The position numbers and the translations under genes are program-made. Source: Lachnospiraceae bacterium (GTDB lineage: Bacteria > Bacillota > Clostridia > Lachnospirales > Lachnospiraceae). From it: a stretch of 35,042 bases of DNA. The notes under the pieces are model-generated. The model searched no databases. It was not told the DNA's origin and worked only from the letters and a program-made list of their open reading frames with translations. The stretch spans positions 13,352-48,393 of the forward strand of contig DLZQ01000086.1 in the NCBI GenBank assembly GCA_003447295.1, given 5' to 3'. Shown piece after piece: positions 14,730 to 23,471 of this stretch; position 1 is the first letter of the stretch; every line of letters begins with the position of its first letter.

Positions 14730-15709
14730 ATTTGCTCCAGGAGTTGTACCATTTCCGGATACAGCACATCGCTTGCCGAAGAATTCAGTATCACGGAAAT
14801 ATACGGTGCTCCGCTCACATCCCGGGACAACAATATCAGACAGTGTCCTGCCGCATTGGTGGTACCGGTCTTGCCTCCGATCACCGTAATATTCTCCGGT
14901 GCCTGAAAGTCTCCCTTCAGGAAACGGTTCGTATTATTCACGGTAAGCTCTTTTGCCTTACCGTCCTTATCATAATACGTGGTCTGATAGGATGTCATAT
15001 GAATAATTTCATTGAAGGAATCATATTTGATTGCTTCATTGAAGATCAGATACAGATCATATGCTGTGGTATAGTGGTTATCATCCGACAGACCGTGGGG
15101 ATTGGCGAAACTGGTATTGGTTGCACCAAGTCTTGCTGCTTCTTCGTTCATCATCTCCACGAAATGATCCACGCTGCCTCCAACATTCTCCGCAATCAGT
15201 ATGGCTGCATCATTTGCGGAATACATCAGCAGAATATGCAGTGCCTGATCTAACGTCATGGTATCGCCGCTTTTCAGTCCGCAGAGCTGAGCACCGGACT
15301 CCGTGATTTTAACGGAATTCGTGGCAGTAAGTATCGTATCCAAAGATGCGTTTTTCAGTGCTACCAATGCCGTCATTACCTTCGTCAGGCTGGCGGGATA
15401 AAGCCGCTCATAGGCATTTTTTGAATACAGTACTTCTTTGTTATTCACATCGAACAATACCGCCGCCGACGCCTGGGTCATATCCACGCTGCCGTCTCCG
15501 GTATTGTCCCCGGTAACCACGCACAGATCCTGGGCGAATGTTGCTGCTTTGTCTTCTCCCGTTCCGGCGAGAACATTAAAACTGCTGACGTTAGAATCCA
15601 CGTCATAGGGAAACACATAGGCTACATTACCACATCCCGTCAGCATTATCATACAAAGTACTGTCGAAATGCAGGAAGTAATCATACGAAATTTATTTGT
15701 ACATCTCAC
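14720..15709 (-). CDS. D-alanyl-D-alanine carboxypeptidase lipoprotein
   Basis: This 329-residue serine DD-peptidase (S11 family, DacF-like) trims the terminal D-Ala from peptidoglycan stems. All three active-site motifs are present: SLTK at 107-110, SAN at 164-166 and KTG at 280-282. The N-terminus is a lipoprotein signal with lipobox LTGC (Cys26), so the enzyme is lipid-anchored outside the membrane. The protein ends about 45 residues after KTG and so lacks the C-terminal beta domain and membrane helix usual for DacF/PBP5. The frame opens with GTG inside the 3' end of mgsA (17-bp overlap). ATG 15685 is an alternative start, but it loses part of the basic signal region. Confidence 0.9.
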   Translation of the reverse strand: MRCTNKFRMITSCISTVLCMIMLTGCGNVAYVFPYDVDSNVSSFNVLAGTGEDKAATFAQDLCVVTGDNTGDGSVDMTQASAAVLFDVNNKEVLYSKNAYERLYPASLTKVMTALVALKNASLDTILTATNSVKITESGAQLCGLKSGDTMTLDQALHILLMYSANDAAILIAENVGGSVDHFVEMMNEEAARLGATNTSFANPHGLSDDNHYTTAYDLYLIFNEAIKYDSFNEIIHMTSYQTTYYDKDGKAKELTVNNTNRFLKGDFQAPENITVIGGKTGTTNAAGHCLILLSRDVSGAPYISVILNSSASDVLYPEMVQLLEQINK

Positions 15710-16088
15710 GCCACTCTAAATCTCCTCTGTCTAAGGACTTGATCAACAGTTCTGCGCTGGCAAGATTCGTTGCCAGTGGGATATTATGCATATCACAGAG
15801 ACGCATTACATTACTCACATCCGGTTCATGTGCCTTCGGCGCCAGCGGATCCCGCAGAAAGATTACCAGATCGATCTCATTGTGTTCGATCTGTGCACCA
15901 ATCTGCTGCTCACCGCCCAGATGACCCGCCAGATATTTGTGAACGTTAAGATTGGTAACCTCTTCGATCAGCCTTCCGGTAGTTCCGGTAGCGTACAATT
16001 CATTTTTGCTCAGGATTCCCCGATAAGCAATGCAGAAGTTCTGCATTAATTTCTTTTTGGCATCATGTGCAATCAGTGCAATGTTCAT
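15693..16088 (-). CDS. mgsA: Methylglyoxal synthase
   Basis: MgsA converts dihydroxyacetone phosphate to methylglyoxal and phosphate, a bypass of lower glycolysis. The 131-residue protein opens with [12 protein letters not shown], has the phosphate-binding [11 protein letters not shown] loop, [12 protein letters not shown], and [17 protein letters not shown] with the catalytic Asp residues. Its place after rodA is conserved in Clostridia, so linkage with shape genes is traditional rather than functional evidence. It overlaps dacF by 17 bp. Confidence 0.95.
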   Translation of the reverse strand: MNIALIAHDAKKKLMQNFCIAYRGILSKNELYATGTTGRLIEEVTNLNVHKYLAGHLGGEQQIGAQIEHNEIDLVIFLRDPLAPKAHEPDVSNVMRLCDMHNIPLATNLASAELLIKSLDRGDLEWREMYK

Positions 16089-16127
16089 ACTCTATACCCC
16101 TTCTTCTCTTCTATCTTTAGCCTTTCT

Positions 16128-17234
16128 TTAACCTTTTTTCGCCTGAAGCCGTACATTCATTACAACTCCCATACCAATATACAGGCTGAGTAAGGATGTC
16201 AGTCCATAACTGACAAAAGGCAGCGGAAGTCCTGTGTTCGGAAGAATAAATGTTGCAACTCCGATATTTACAAAGCTCTGGAAGGCGATCAGGCCTCCCA
16301 TAGACGCGGCGATAATGGTTCCTGCAATATCCTTTGCTTTTGATGCAATGGATATGCATTCCATCGCCGTGAAAAGCAGTAGAATAATAACCGCTATACT
16401 TCCCTTAAATCCGAACTCTTCCCCGATTACCGCAAATATGAAATCGGTTTCCGCTTCTGACAGGAAATTGCCGTTTTTCACCGATGTGATCTCGTTATTT
16501 TTATAGCCCTTGCCGTTCAGTTCCCCCGAGCCGATGGCCGTTACGGAATTCAGCTGCTGGTATGCCAGATCCGTGGAATATTCCTCCGGATTCACAAAGG
16601 CAAGAATACGATTTCTCTGATAGGTCTCCAATATGGTACTGTCCGGCCGCATCGCCAGTGATACCAGGATAATGATAACCGGAACGGCTACCGCCAAAGC
16701 TCCGAAGATCAGTTTATAACTGATGCCACCGGTGTACAGAATCACGCAGAAAATAAAGATCAGTACAATACTTGTAGACAGTGCCGGCTGTTCCTTTACC
16801 ATGATCCAGGGAACTCCCATAAGTACCGCGATCAGAGCGATCACACGGAAGGTGTTCAGCTTCTCCTTATATTTCATAATAAACTGTGCAAAGAATAAAA
16901 TCAATAAAATTTTTGCAAGTTCCGAAGGTTGAAATTGCAGTCCGCCGATCTTCAGCCATCTCTGTGCTCCGTTGCCTTCTTCGCCCATCAAAATGACCAG
17001 TCCTAACAGGACAAGATTGCCAATATACATCAGCCAGTATAGCTTCAGCAGAATGGAATAATTAAAAAAAGAAAGGACGATCATGATAACCAATCCGACT
17101 GCCACACCGGCAATCTGCTTGTTCTGCTGTGCCGGTTCGGCGCTGCCGATCGTCAGTATTCCGACGACCGACAGTGCAAGCACCAATATGATCAATTTAA
17201 AATCATAATCCCGTAATCTATAATTCTTAAACAT
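16128..17234 (-). CDS. rodA: SEDS peptidoglycan polymerase RodA
   Basis: This 368-residue multi-pass membrane glycosyltransferase polymerises glycan strands with a class B PBP in the elongation complex. There are about ten hydrophobic helices. Family motifs are GAQRWLKIGGLQFQPSELAKI, the VKEQPALSTSIVLI segment with the catalytic-region acidic residues nearby, and the C-terminal FILPNTGLPLPFVSYGLTSLL. RodA rather than FtsW is supported by its neighbours minCDE, PBP2 and mreBCD. It is 27 bp after minE. Confidence 0.94.
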   Translation of the reverse strand: MFKNYRLRDYDFKLIILVLALSVVGILTIGSAEPAQQNKQIAGVAVGLVIMIVLSFFNYSILLKLYWLMYIGNLVLLGLVILMGEEGNGAQRWLKIGGLQFQPSELAKILLILFFAQFIMKYKEKLNTFRVIALIAVLMGVPWIMVKEQPALSTSIVLIFIFCVILYTGGISYKLIFGALAVAVPVIIILVSLAMRPDSTILETYQRNRILAFVNPEEYSTDLAYQQLNSVTAIGSGELNGKGYKNNEITSVKNGNFLSEAETDFIFAVIGEEFGFKGSIAVIILLLFTAMECISIASKAKDIAGTIIAASMGGLIAFQSFVNIGVATFILPNTGLPLPFVSYGLTSLLSLYIGMGVVMNVRLQAKKG

Positions 17235-17261
17235 TTATCAGCCTTTCTGTTTCTTATGTAT

Positions 17262-17546
17262 TCATGGCATTTTTGCATTTTTCTGCAGATCCAGGATCGG
17301 TATATTGGCAATCAGGCTGGGAGTTTTATTCCGTCCGCCTTTATTATTGCCCTTCGCCTGTATCTCAATCTCCATATGGTCTGTGTCAATGCGCATATAC
17401 TTGGAGATCACTTTGGTAATATCTGCCTTGATCAGTTCCATCATCTCCGGCGAACAGTTTACCCTGTCGGATATCAACAGAATTTTTAACCGGTCCTTTG
17501 CCACCTGGCAGGAACTTTTCCTGCGAAAAAAATGTTTCATATTCAT
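17262..17546 (-). CDS. minE: Cell division topological specificity factor MinE
   Basis: This 94-residue activator of the MinD ATPase drives redistribution of MinCD. The N-terminal MKHFFRRKSS membrane-targeting stretch is followed by VAKDRLKILLISDRV, the MinD-contacting anti-MinCD region. The topological domain comes next, including MMELIKADITKVISKYM and MEIEIQ. A second ATG two codons in (17540) is possible. MinE rather than DivIVA as spatial partner is typical of many Clostridia. It lies 11 bp after minD. Confidence 0.94.
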   Translation of the reverse strand: MNMKHFFRRKSSCQVAKDRLKILLISDRVNCSPEMMELIKADITKVISKYMRIDTDHMEIEIQAKGNNKGGRNKTPSLIANIPILDLQKNAKMP

Positions 17547-17557
17547 CCGTCCCCTTC

Positions 17558-18379
17558 CTATACTTTTCGAAAAATACCGGTTACTTTTGTCCAGAAAGAC
17601 ATACCTTTTTCGAAGTCCAGGAAAGGAATTTCTCTTCCTCGCAGACGTTCCACCACATTGTAATATGCTTTTCCCGCCGGTGTATCATTCCCTACAAGCG
17701 GTTCTCCCTGATTCGTGGCGATCACCACGTTTTCATCATCCGGAATGATTCCGATGAGAGGTATCGCAAGAATATCCACCACATCATCCGCAGACATCAT
17801 ATCTCCCCGGCGCACCATATCCATACGCAGTCTGTTGATCACCAGATCCATCTGTTTGAATCCGTTGGCTTCCAACAGTCCTATGATACGATCTGCATCC
17901 CGGATAGCAGATACCTCCGGCGTGGTTACGACTAACGCCCGGTCCGCTCCGGCGATGGCATTCTGGAATCCCTGTTCGATTCCCGCAGGGCAGTCTAAAA
18001 TAATATAATCAAACTGTTCCCGCAGGTGGTCTATGACCTTCACCATCTGCCCCGGGGTGACCGCGCTTTTGTCTCTGGTCTGTGCCGAAGGCATCAGATA
18101 GAGTCCGGGATGTCTCTTATCACGAATCAATGCCTGCTTGATGCGGCAGTTACCTTCTACCACATCCACCAGATTATATACGATACGGTTCTCCAGTCCC
18201 ATGACAACATCGAGATTGCGCAGTCCTATATCCGTATCGATGAGGCAGACTTTACAGCCCGCCTTTGCAAGACCTGTTCCGACATTTGCAGATGTAGTGG
18301 TCTTACCTACACCGCCTTTTCCTGAAGTGACGACAATGACTTCGGAGCTTTTCTTCTCCGTGGAAACATTTTGTTCCAT
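17558..18379 (-). CDS. minD: Septum site-determining ATPase MinD
   Basis: This 273-residue deviant-Walker ATPase binds membrane in its ATP form and recruits MinC and MinE. The deviant P-loop GKGGVGKTTTS (20-30, with signature Lys21), the DTDIGLRNLDVVMGLENR switch and the DCPAGIE Walker B-like motif are all present. The C-terminus ends in the amphipathic membrane helix FWTKVTGIFRKV. The ribosome binding site GGAGG is 7 nt from ATG. Confidence 0.97.
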   Translation of the reverse strand: MEQNVSTEKKSSEVIVVTSGKGGVGKTTTSANVGTGLAKAGCKVCLIDTDIGLRNLDVVMGLENRIVYNLVDVVEGNCRIKQALIRDKRHPGLYLMPSAQTRDKSAVTPGQMVKVIDHLREQFDYIILDCPAGIEQGFQNAIAGADRALVVTTPEVSAIRDADRIIGLLEANGFKQMDLVINRLRMDMVRRGDMMSADDVVDILAIPLIGIIPDDENVVIATNQGEPLVGNDTPAGKAYYNVVERLRGREIPFLDFEKGMSFWTKVTGIFRKV

Positions 18380-18421
18380 ATTGGATTCCTCCTGTTTTAT
18401 TTTGTCGTCCCCTGGATCCTG

Positions 18422-19093
18422 TTAAAAGGCACCCAGTAATTCTTTTGTAAGGGGATCAAATACGATCTTCCCACCCTTCAGGTGTGCAATTTTCGGTTGT
18501 ACTTTGGGGTGTATTCCCCATTTCAACTGTTTCGCATTGGTTTTATATTTGAAATCGCCGATTTTTAATCTTTCCGGCTCCATTTCAAGCGCTACGATAT
18601 AGGCATCTTCTCTGCCGTCTCCTCCGGCATAAGCTTCGCCATACAGGCCTCCCAGAATGATAATGTTGCCTGCAGAAAACACTGCACTTCCCGGATAGAC
18701 ATCCCCCAGCACCACAATGCTGTTCTCCGTCTCGATCACTTCCCGGTTCTTCAGAGTTCCTTTATAGAATTGTCCTCCTTCCGTACCGGACAGCTTTTTA
18801 TCCATATGTTGAAGTGCCTTGATGAAATTTTTATTGGTATCGTCATCATGTCCGACAATACAGGCGATCCTGACATTACTGTTAACGCGGATGGTATCCA
18901 AAATCAGAATTTCTTCTGCTTCTGTCATCTTCCGCCCCTCCATAGACAGTGCCATGGTGGAGCTTCCGAAAAAATTCCTTGCTTCTGTAAATTTTACCGT
19001 AAGTTCCTGTAAAATTTCCTCCATGGAAGCATCCTCTCTCATCAAAAGCGTAATACCATTTGGAAAACTTTTAATCAATACTGCATCTTTCAT
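18422..19093 (-). CDS. minC: Septum site-determining protein MinC
   Basis: This 223-residue FtsZ assembly inhibitor is recruited by MinD. The C-terminal domain is the right-handed beta-helix of MinC: VLGDVYPGSAVFSAGNIIILGGLYGEAYAG followed by YIVALEMEPERLKIGDF. The N-terminal domain (about 1-90) is more divergent but of the expected size. It lies 86 bp after the PBP2 gene, and that gap holds a two-tier stem-loop. Confidence 0.94.
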   Translation of the reverse strand: MKDAVLIKSFPNGITLLMREDASMEEILQELTVKFTEARNFFGSSTMALSMEGRKMTEAEEILILDTIRVNSNVRIACIVGHDDDTNKNFIKALQHMDKKLSGTEGGQFYKGTLKNREVIETENSIVVLGDVYPGSAVFSAGNIIILGGLYGEAYAGGDGREDAYIVALEMEPERLKIGDFKYKTNAKQLKWGIHPKVQPKIAHLKGGKIVFDPLTKELLGAF

Positions 19094-19135
19094 GTTCTAT
19101 ACCTGTCTTTTTAATTTATCTATCCGGAGTCCCAC

Positions 19136-19175
19136 ATTCGCATAATCGCTTCTTTGAAGCTTTCCTTTTGCGAAT
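19136..19175 (-). other. Two-tier stem-loop between the PBP2 gene and minC
   Basis: An outer 7-bp stem (19136-19142 with 19169-19175) encloses an inner 5-bp GCTTC/GAAGC stem (19148-19152 with 19156-19160, 3-nt loop). There is no T-run after it on the minus strand, so it is unlikely to be a terminator. It could mark mRNA processing or separate the expression of PBP2 and Min proteins. Confidence 0.45.
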
Positions 19176-19179
19176 AGGA

Positions 19180-22065
19180 TCACATCTCGTTCGATACCGC
19201 ATTATCCAGTGCATCTGCCGTACCGGTGATCAGATCATCCTCTTCTGCCAGTCCGTAATAATACTTAATAATGTCTCTGGTGAACTGTGCCGCATAGTCG
19301 GAAGAATATCCGAAGGGAATTCGGGTCGCAATAGCGATCTCCGGATTCTCATACGGTGCATAACAGATAAACAGCGCGTGGTTTGGTCTGGACGCGGTCT
19401 GCTCTGCCGTACCGGTCTTACCTGCCACATTTACCGCCAGATCGCTGAAATATTTTTTATTCTCCACCACCTGACGCATTCCCAGATGGAAAGCATTCCA
19501 GTATTCCTGCGGCAGATCGATCTGATTCCGCACCTCTGCATGATATTCCTTCAGCAGATTCCCCTGGGAATCTGTGGTCTTATCTAAAAGGGTCAGATTA
19601 TAGCAGGTACCGCTGTTGGCAATGGTAGTAACATATCTGGCGAGTCCTACCGTCGTATAGCTGTTGCTGCCCTGTCCGATAGCGGAACGTACCGGGTCCT
19701 TGGTAGACACATCCGGAGCATATTCGCCAATCTCCACGCCGGACTTATCCGTCAATCCATACAGATCCGCATATTTACTTAAAGTATCCAGACCTTCTTC
19801 CTCATTATAAGTTCCACTTCTTGTAGCCAGTTGATAGCCGACATTGTAGAAGAAATAGTTACAGGAATCTTTGATGGCTGATGTTACATTCTCATAACCA
19901 TGTCCGGAGATCCTCCAGCATCTGGGAGATGGTGTGATCTCAGTAAAGGTTCCGACACAGTTCACTTTGGTCTGCAGATTGATCACATTCTCCATCAGCC
20001 CTGCCGTAGCAGACACTATCTTGAATGTAGATCCGGGCGCTGCCTTGTATTGTGTGGCAAAATTCAGCTGAGGGCTGGACTTGTCCGCATTCAGCTGCGC
20101 ATAGTATTCCGCATCCACGGTATTGGCCATTTTATTGTTGTCATAGCCGGGGTAAGATACCATGGCAAGGACGTCACCCGTATTGACATCCGTAATTACC
20201 ACAGAGGCATTGCAGGGATCCAGCGCCAGCTGTGCCGGTGTGATCTCCAGATTATTGATCCGGTTCATCATGAACTGATATGCCGACATTTTTCCGGAAT
20301 ACAGAGCTTCCTCATCTTCCGCAGGAATATCCACCACCTGTTGTTCGCATAAGAGCATGCAGATCTGTCTGCCGGTGATCTTATCATTTAACAACATATA
20401 TTTATAAAAACGTTTTTGAAATTCCGATGTATGGTCCACCTCATCAATGATGTAATCCAACAGTTTGTCATACACCTCTGCGGAATCGGAATATTTATCA
20501 TTCAGTTCCAGCTTGCTGACATCGATCCAGTTCATAGCAATGCAATACTGAAGGTATTCCTTCAAAGAGATGACCTCTTCCTTTGCCCAGGCATTCTGTG
20601 TGGCATCGTTATCATCCACCAGTTCTTTCATGATCACGCCATTCTCCCTAAGGAGGCTCACAATGTTGCTCTGGTAGACCTGATACTCCTTGGATAGTTT
20701 ATTGTACGGTGTTGCCCCGTCCGTAAGTTCGTATGTCAGTTTATCGTAAACACCCTGTTTATATTCCAGATAAGCTGCGTATACAGCCTGCTCCGTCTCT
20801 TTTGCGTCCTCTGCTTCAAAGTGCTTTCTGTTCAGAATATTGTTATTGATCATGGCAAAATACACATCGTAGATGGGTATCTTGATGGAAGAGCTTTTCG
20901 CATTTTCCGGCAGATTAAACTCTTTGGCATTGATGATCTTGCTGGCTACCAGACCGGCAAGCTTCTGCTCCACAATATTATAAACCGCTTCTGTAAGATC
21001 CTTGTCTATGCTCAGGTAGACATCCGCTCCCGGCTGTGCCTCTTTACGCTCCAAAATGGTGATCACCTTACCGGTAACATCTACCACCACTTTCTCACTG
21101 CCCTTGGTACCCTGCAGCGTTGTCTCCATATAGGCTTCCATACCGCTCTTACCTACCACATCATTGATAGTATACGAGTCTTCACTTCCGCCTTCCGCTA
21201 CGACCTGCGCGTTTAATTCCGTCAGTTCATCGGAAGAAATCTTGCCGGTATATCCCAGCACATGTGCAAAATATTTACTGTCTATATAATGTCTCACCGT
21301 GTCTTCCACAATGGAGACACCGTCTAACTGGTCGGAATTCTCCATGATGACGGCTACCGTCTCCTCACTGACATTGGTCGCCACAGTGGTTCCCACGTAT
21401 TTACGGAAAGAGGTCAGATTCATGGCATACCGGATGGTCACCATCTGCAGCCACTCTTCCTTCGTATAACCCTTTCCGGGTACAAAGACAGTCTTATTGT
21501 CCTCAGGATCCTCGTACTGACCGATGGCAAAGCCCTTGGCACGGCTTAAGTATTCCATCAGTTCCTGGGCAGTCATGGCCTTTTCTTCCTCTGACAGCTT
21601 GTCGACGGTCTTGTATCCAAGTACGTCCGCCTGGAAACGGAGCAGCGCCGTACCATCCACCGAATAAGTGAAATCACCGTCCTCATCGATCACGATCTTA
21701 AAATCTGTGATCACACTGTCCCCGTTTTTCTCGATCAGTTTGATCAGACGATATACTACATCGTTCACCTTGGCATTCTTATTCCGGCTGGATTCAAATA
21801 CATCCTCGATCTTCACGGAGTACGCCAGCTCATTTTCCGCAAGGACATTGCCGTTGCGGTCTAAAATACGGCCTCTGGTACTGGAAATATCTCTGGTCTT
21901 CTCAATTTGGAGAATAAAATCATTCAGATATTCTTTGCCGTTTACGATCTGCAGATTAAAGCAGCGATAAACAAGCACTCCGGCGAAAAAAACAAATAAA
22001 ATCGCCAACACTGTCAGTCTGCTGGTCACAATATTTATAATGTGATCTTTGATTTCACGAAACAA
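19180..22065 (-). CDS. mrdA: Penicillin-binding protein 2 (class B transpeptidase) with large insertion
   Basis: This transpeptidase partners RodA for sidewall synthesis. It is 961 residues, against roughly 600-700 in most relatives. There is one N-terminal transmembrane helix (about 15-35), the pedestal-domain motif RGRILDRNG (64-72), and the active-site motifs STFK (Ser679), SCN (734-736) and KTG (883-885). The extra length is mainly an inserted, highly charged and probably helical block at about 370-610, between DLTEAVYNIVEQKL and the catalytic domain start VVITDVNTGDVLAMVSYPGYD. The start is a TTG at 22065 with AAAGGAG 11 nt upstream, inside the end of mreD. No in-frame ATG is near. Confidence 0.93.
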   Translation of the reverse strand: MFREIKDHIINIVTSRLTVLAILFVFFAGVLVYRCFNLQIVNGKEYLNDFILQIEKTRDISSTRGRILDRNGNVLAENELAYSVKIEDVFESSRNKNAKVNDVVYRLIKLIEKNGDSVITDFKIVIDEDGDFTYSVDGTALLRFQADVLGYKTVDKLSEEEKAMTAQELMEYLSRAKGFAIGQYEDPEDNKTVFVPGKGYTKEEWLQMVTIRYAMNLTSFRKYVGTTVATNVSEETVAVIMENSDQLDGVSIVEDTVRHYIDSKYFAHVLGYTGKISSDELTELNAQVVAEGGSEDSYTINDVVGKSGMEAYMETTLQGTKGSEKVVVDVTGKVITILERKEAQPGADVYLSIDKDLTEAVYNIVEQKLAGLVASKIINAKEFNLPENAKSSSIKIPIYDVYFAMINNNILNRKHFEAEDAKETEQAVYAAYLEYKQGVYDKLTYELTDGATPYNKLSKEYQVYQSNIVSLLRENGVIMKELVDDNDATQNAWAKEEVISLKEYLQYCIAMNWIDVSKLELNDKYSDSAEVYDKLLDYIIDEVDHTSEFQKRFYKYMLLNDKITGRQICMLLCEQQVVDIPAEDEEALYSGKMSAYQFMMNRINNLEITPAQLALDPCNASVVITDVNTGDVLAMVSYPGYDNNKMANTVDAEYYAQLNADKSSPQLNFATQYKAAPGSTFKIVSATAGLMENVINLQTKVNCVGTFTEITPSPRCWRISGHGYENVTSAIKDSCNYFFYNVGYQLATRSGTYNEEEGLDTLSKYADLYGLTDKSGVEIGEYAPDVSTKDPVRSAIGQGSNSYTTVGLARYVTTIANSGTCYNLTLLDKTTDSQGNLLKEYHAEVRNQIDLPQEYWNAFHLGMRQVVENKKYFSDLAVNVAGKTGTAEQTASRPNHALFICYAPYENPEIAIATRIPFGYSSDYAAQFTRDIIKYYYGLAEEDDLITGTADALDNAVSNEM

Positions 22066-22594
22066 ATTTCTGTGCGCTCCTTTTTTCCTTCTCCTCCAGC
22101 TTCTGATTGATCTTCAAAATCAGAGGATACAAAATAATCGTAACAACGATGGTGTAAAGTGCCTCCGGAAGGATCACTTTGGTAAAATAATATGGGAAAT
22201 AAAAACGCCCTCTCAACAGGAACATCAGAATATAGCAAATTAATCCATAAGAAATATCACTTACGACGATCAGTGCCAGTGGCAGTTTGATGTCTTCCGG
22301 ATAAAAGATCCGGCAGAATTTTCCGTTCACAAAGCCTATGTACATCATGACCATGGCATAAAATCCAAGAAAACTGCCAAAAAAAATATCACATAAAAGC
22401 CCACAGGCAAACCCGATCAGAAGTCCCGCCTTCTCCCCTCTCATGAATCCGAAAGAAGAAGTCAGAATGATCATCAGATTGGGAATGATGCCACCTAACG
22501 CCAGACTGTTAAACACACTGCACTGCAGGATAAAGAATACAAGGATCAGTAACACAACCACAATCTTGCGTAGAATACTGCTGTTATTCTCCAT
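22055..22594 (-). CDS. mreD: Rod shape-determining protein MreD
   Basis: This 179-residue membrane protein of the elongasome has about five or six hydrophobic helices and the family segment LALGGIIPNLMIILTSSFGFMRGEKAGLLIGFACGLLCDIFFG. It connects MreC and PBP2/RodA in the inner complex. I chose ATG 22594 (GGGAGGAGG upstream) over the in-frame 22639, which lies well inside mreC. The start overlaps mreC by 11 bp and the end overlaps the PBP2 gene by 11 bp, so translation is coupled on both sides. Confidence 0.93.
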   Translation of the reverse strand: MENNSSILRKIVVVLLILVFFILQCSVFNSLALGGIIPNLMIILTSSFGFMRGEKAGLLIGFACGLLCDIFFGSFLGFYAMVMMYIGFVNGKFCRIFYPEDIKLPLALIVVSDISYGLICYILMFLLRGRFYFPYYFTKVILPEALYTIVVTIILYPLILKINQKLEEKEKRSAQKFVS

Positions 22595-23471
22595 CTGTGC
22601 CTCCTCCCGGAACCTGCTGCTTTTTGTCTGTAATGACAAGCACTTCGCTCAGATGTTCAAAATCCACCACCGGAGTCAGATATCCGGATTTGGTCAGATT
22701 ATTTGTATCTTTGTTGATGGTGCTGATATAACCGATCAGGATATTGGGCAGATATTTGTCACTGATATCGGAGGTTACGACCTTATCTCCCTCTACGACC
22801 GCATCCTGACTGTCTACCAGCTTGCTGAAAGAGATCACTCCCTGCGCCATCAGCTGTAAATCTCCGGATACAATAAGATTATCCCCTGTTGCCAGCGTCA
22901 TACCGCTGACATTGGAATTATCGGAAATGATCGATGTCACCCTGGACCAGTTTGGTCCCACAGAGGTAATCCGTCCTACCAGTCCGCCTCCGGCGATCAC
23001 ATTCATATCATCTGCAAGTCCGTCATTGGAACCCTTGTCGATGACAAAGGAGGAATACCAGTTCCCGGAATCTCTGCTGATGATCCTGGCTCCGATCTTA
23101 TTATAATCTCCGTATTCCTCATCCAGCTCCAATAAGCCTCTTAATTCATTCAGTTCATATTTATCCTGCTGCAGCAGGGTGTTCTCCTCCGTGAGGGATG
23201 CCACCTGTTCCTTCAGGGCGCTGTTCTCCGCTAAAAGCGTGCGGATCTGCACCAGTTCATCCGAACGGTTCGATAACCATTCTCCCGCCTTGGCGATACC
23301 CTGTTCAAAGGGAACGATCACATATCCCACCACACGGTTAAACGGGCGGTTAAACACATTGGTCCCGAAGGTCACCAACATCATAACAGTACACAGGATA
23401 GTTAAAATAAAAAGGAGATATTTACTCGGTAAAGTAAACCTCTCCCCTTTTCTTTTTACGACTGGGCTCAT
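22584..23471 (-). CDS. mreC: Rod shape-determining protein MreC
   Basis: This 295-residue scaffold links cytoplasmic MreB to the extracellular synthetic enzymes. It has one N-terminal transmembrane helix (about 17-38), then a coiled coil (about 65-108, LLAENSALKEQVASLTEENTL). The double beta-barrel MreC domain follows, with ISRDSGNWYSSFVIDKG and the VIAGGGLVGRITSVGPNWSRV motif. It overlaps the mreB 3' end by 4 bp. Confidence 0.95.
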   Translation of the reverse strand: MSPVVKRKGERFTLPSKYLLFILTILCTVMMLVTFGTNVFNRPFNRVVGYVIVPFEQGIAKAGEWLSNRSDELVQIRTLLAENSALKEQVASLTEENTLLQQDKYELNELRGLLELDEEYGDYNKIGARIISRDSGNWYSSFVIDKGSNDGLADDMNVIAGGGLVGRITSVGPNWSRVTSIISDNSNVSGMTLATGDNLIVSGDLQLMAQGVISFSKLVDSQDAVVEGDKVVTSDISDKYLPNILIGYISTINKDTNNLTKSGYLTPVVDFEHLSEVLVITDKKQQVPGGGTDGE

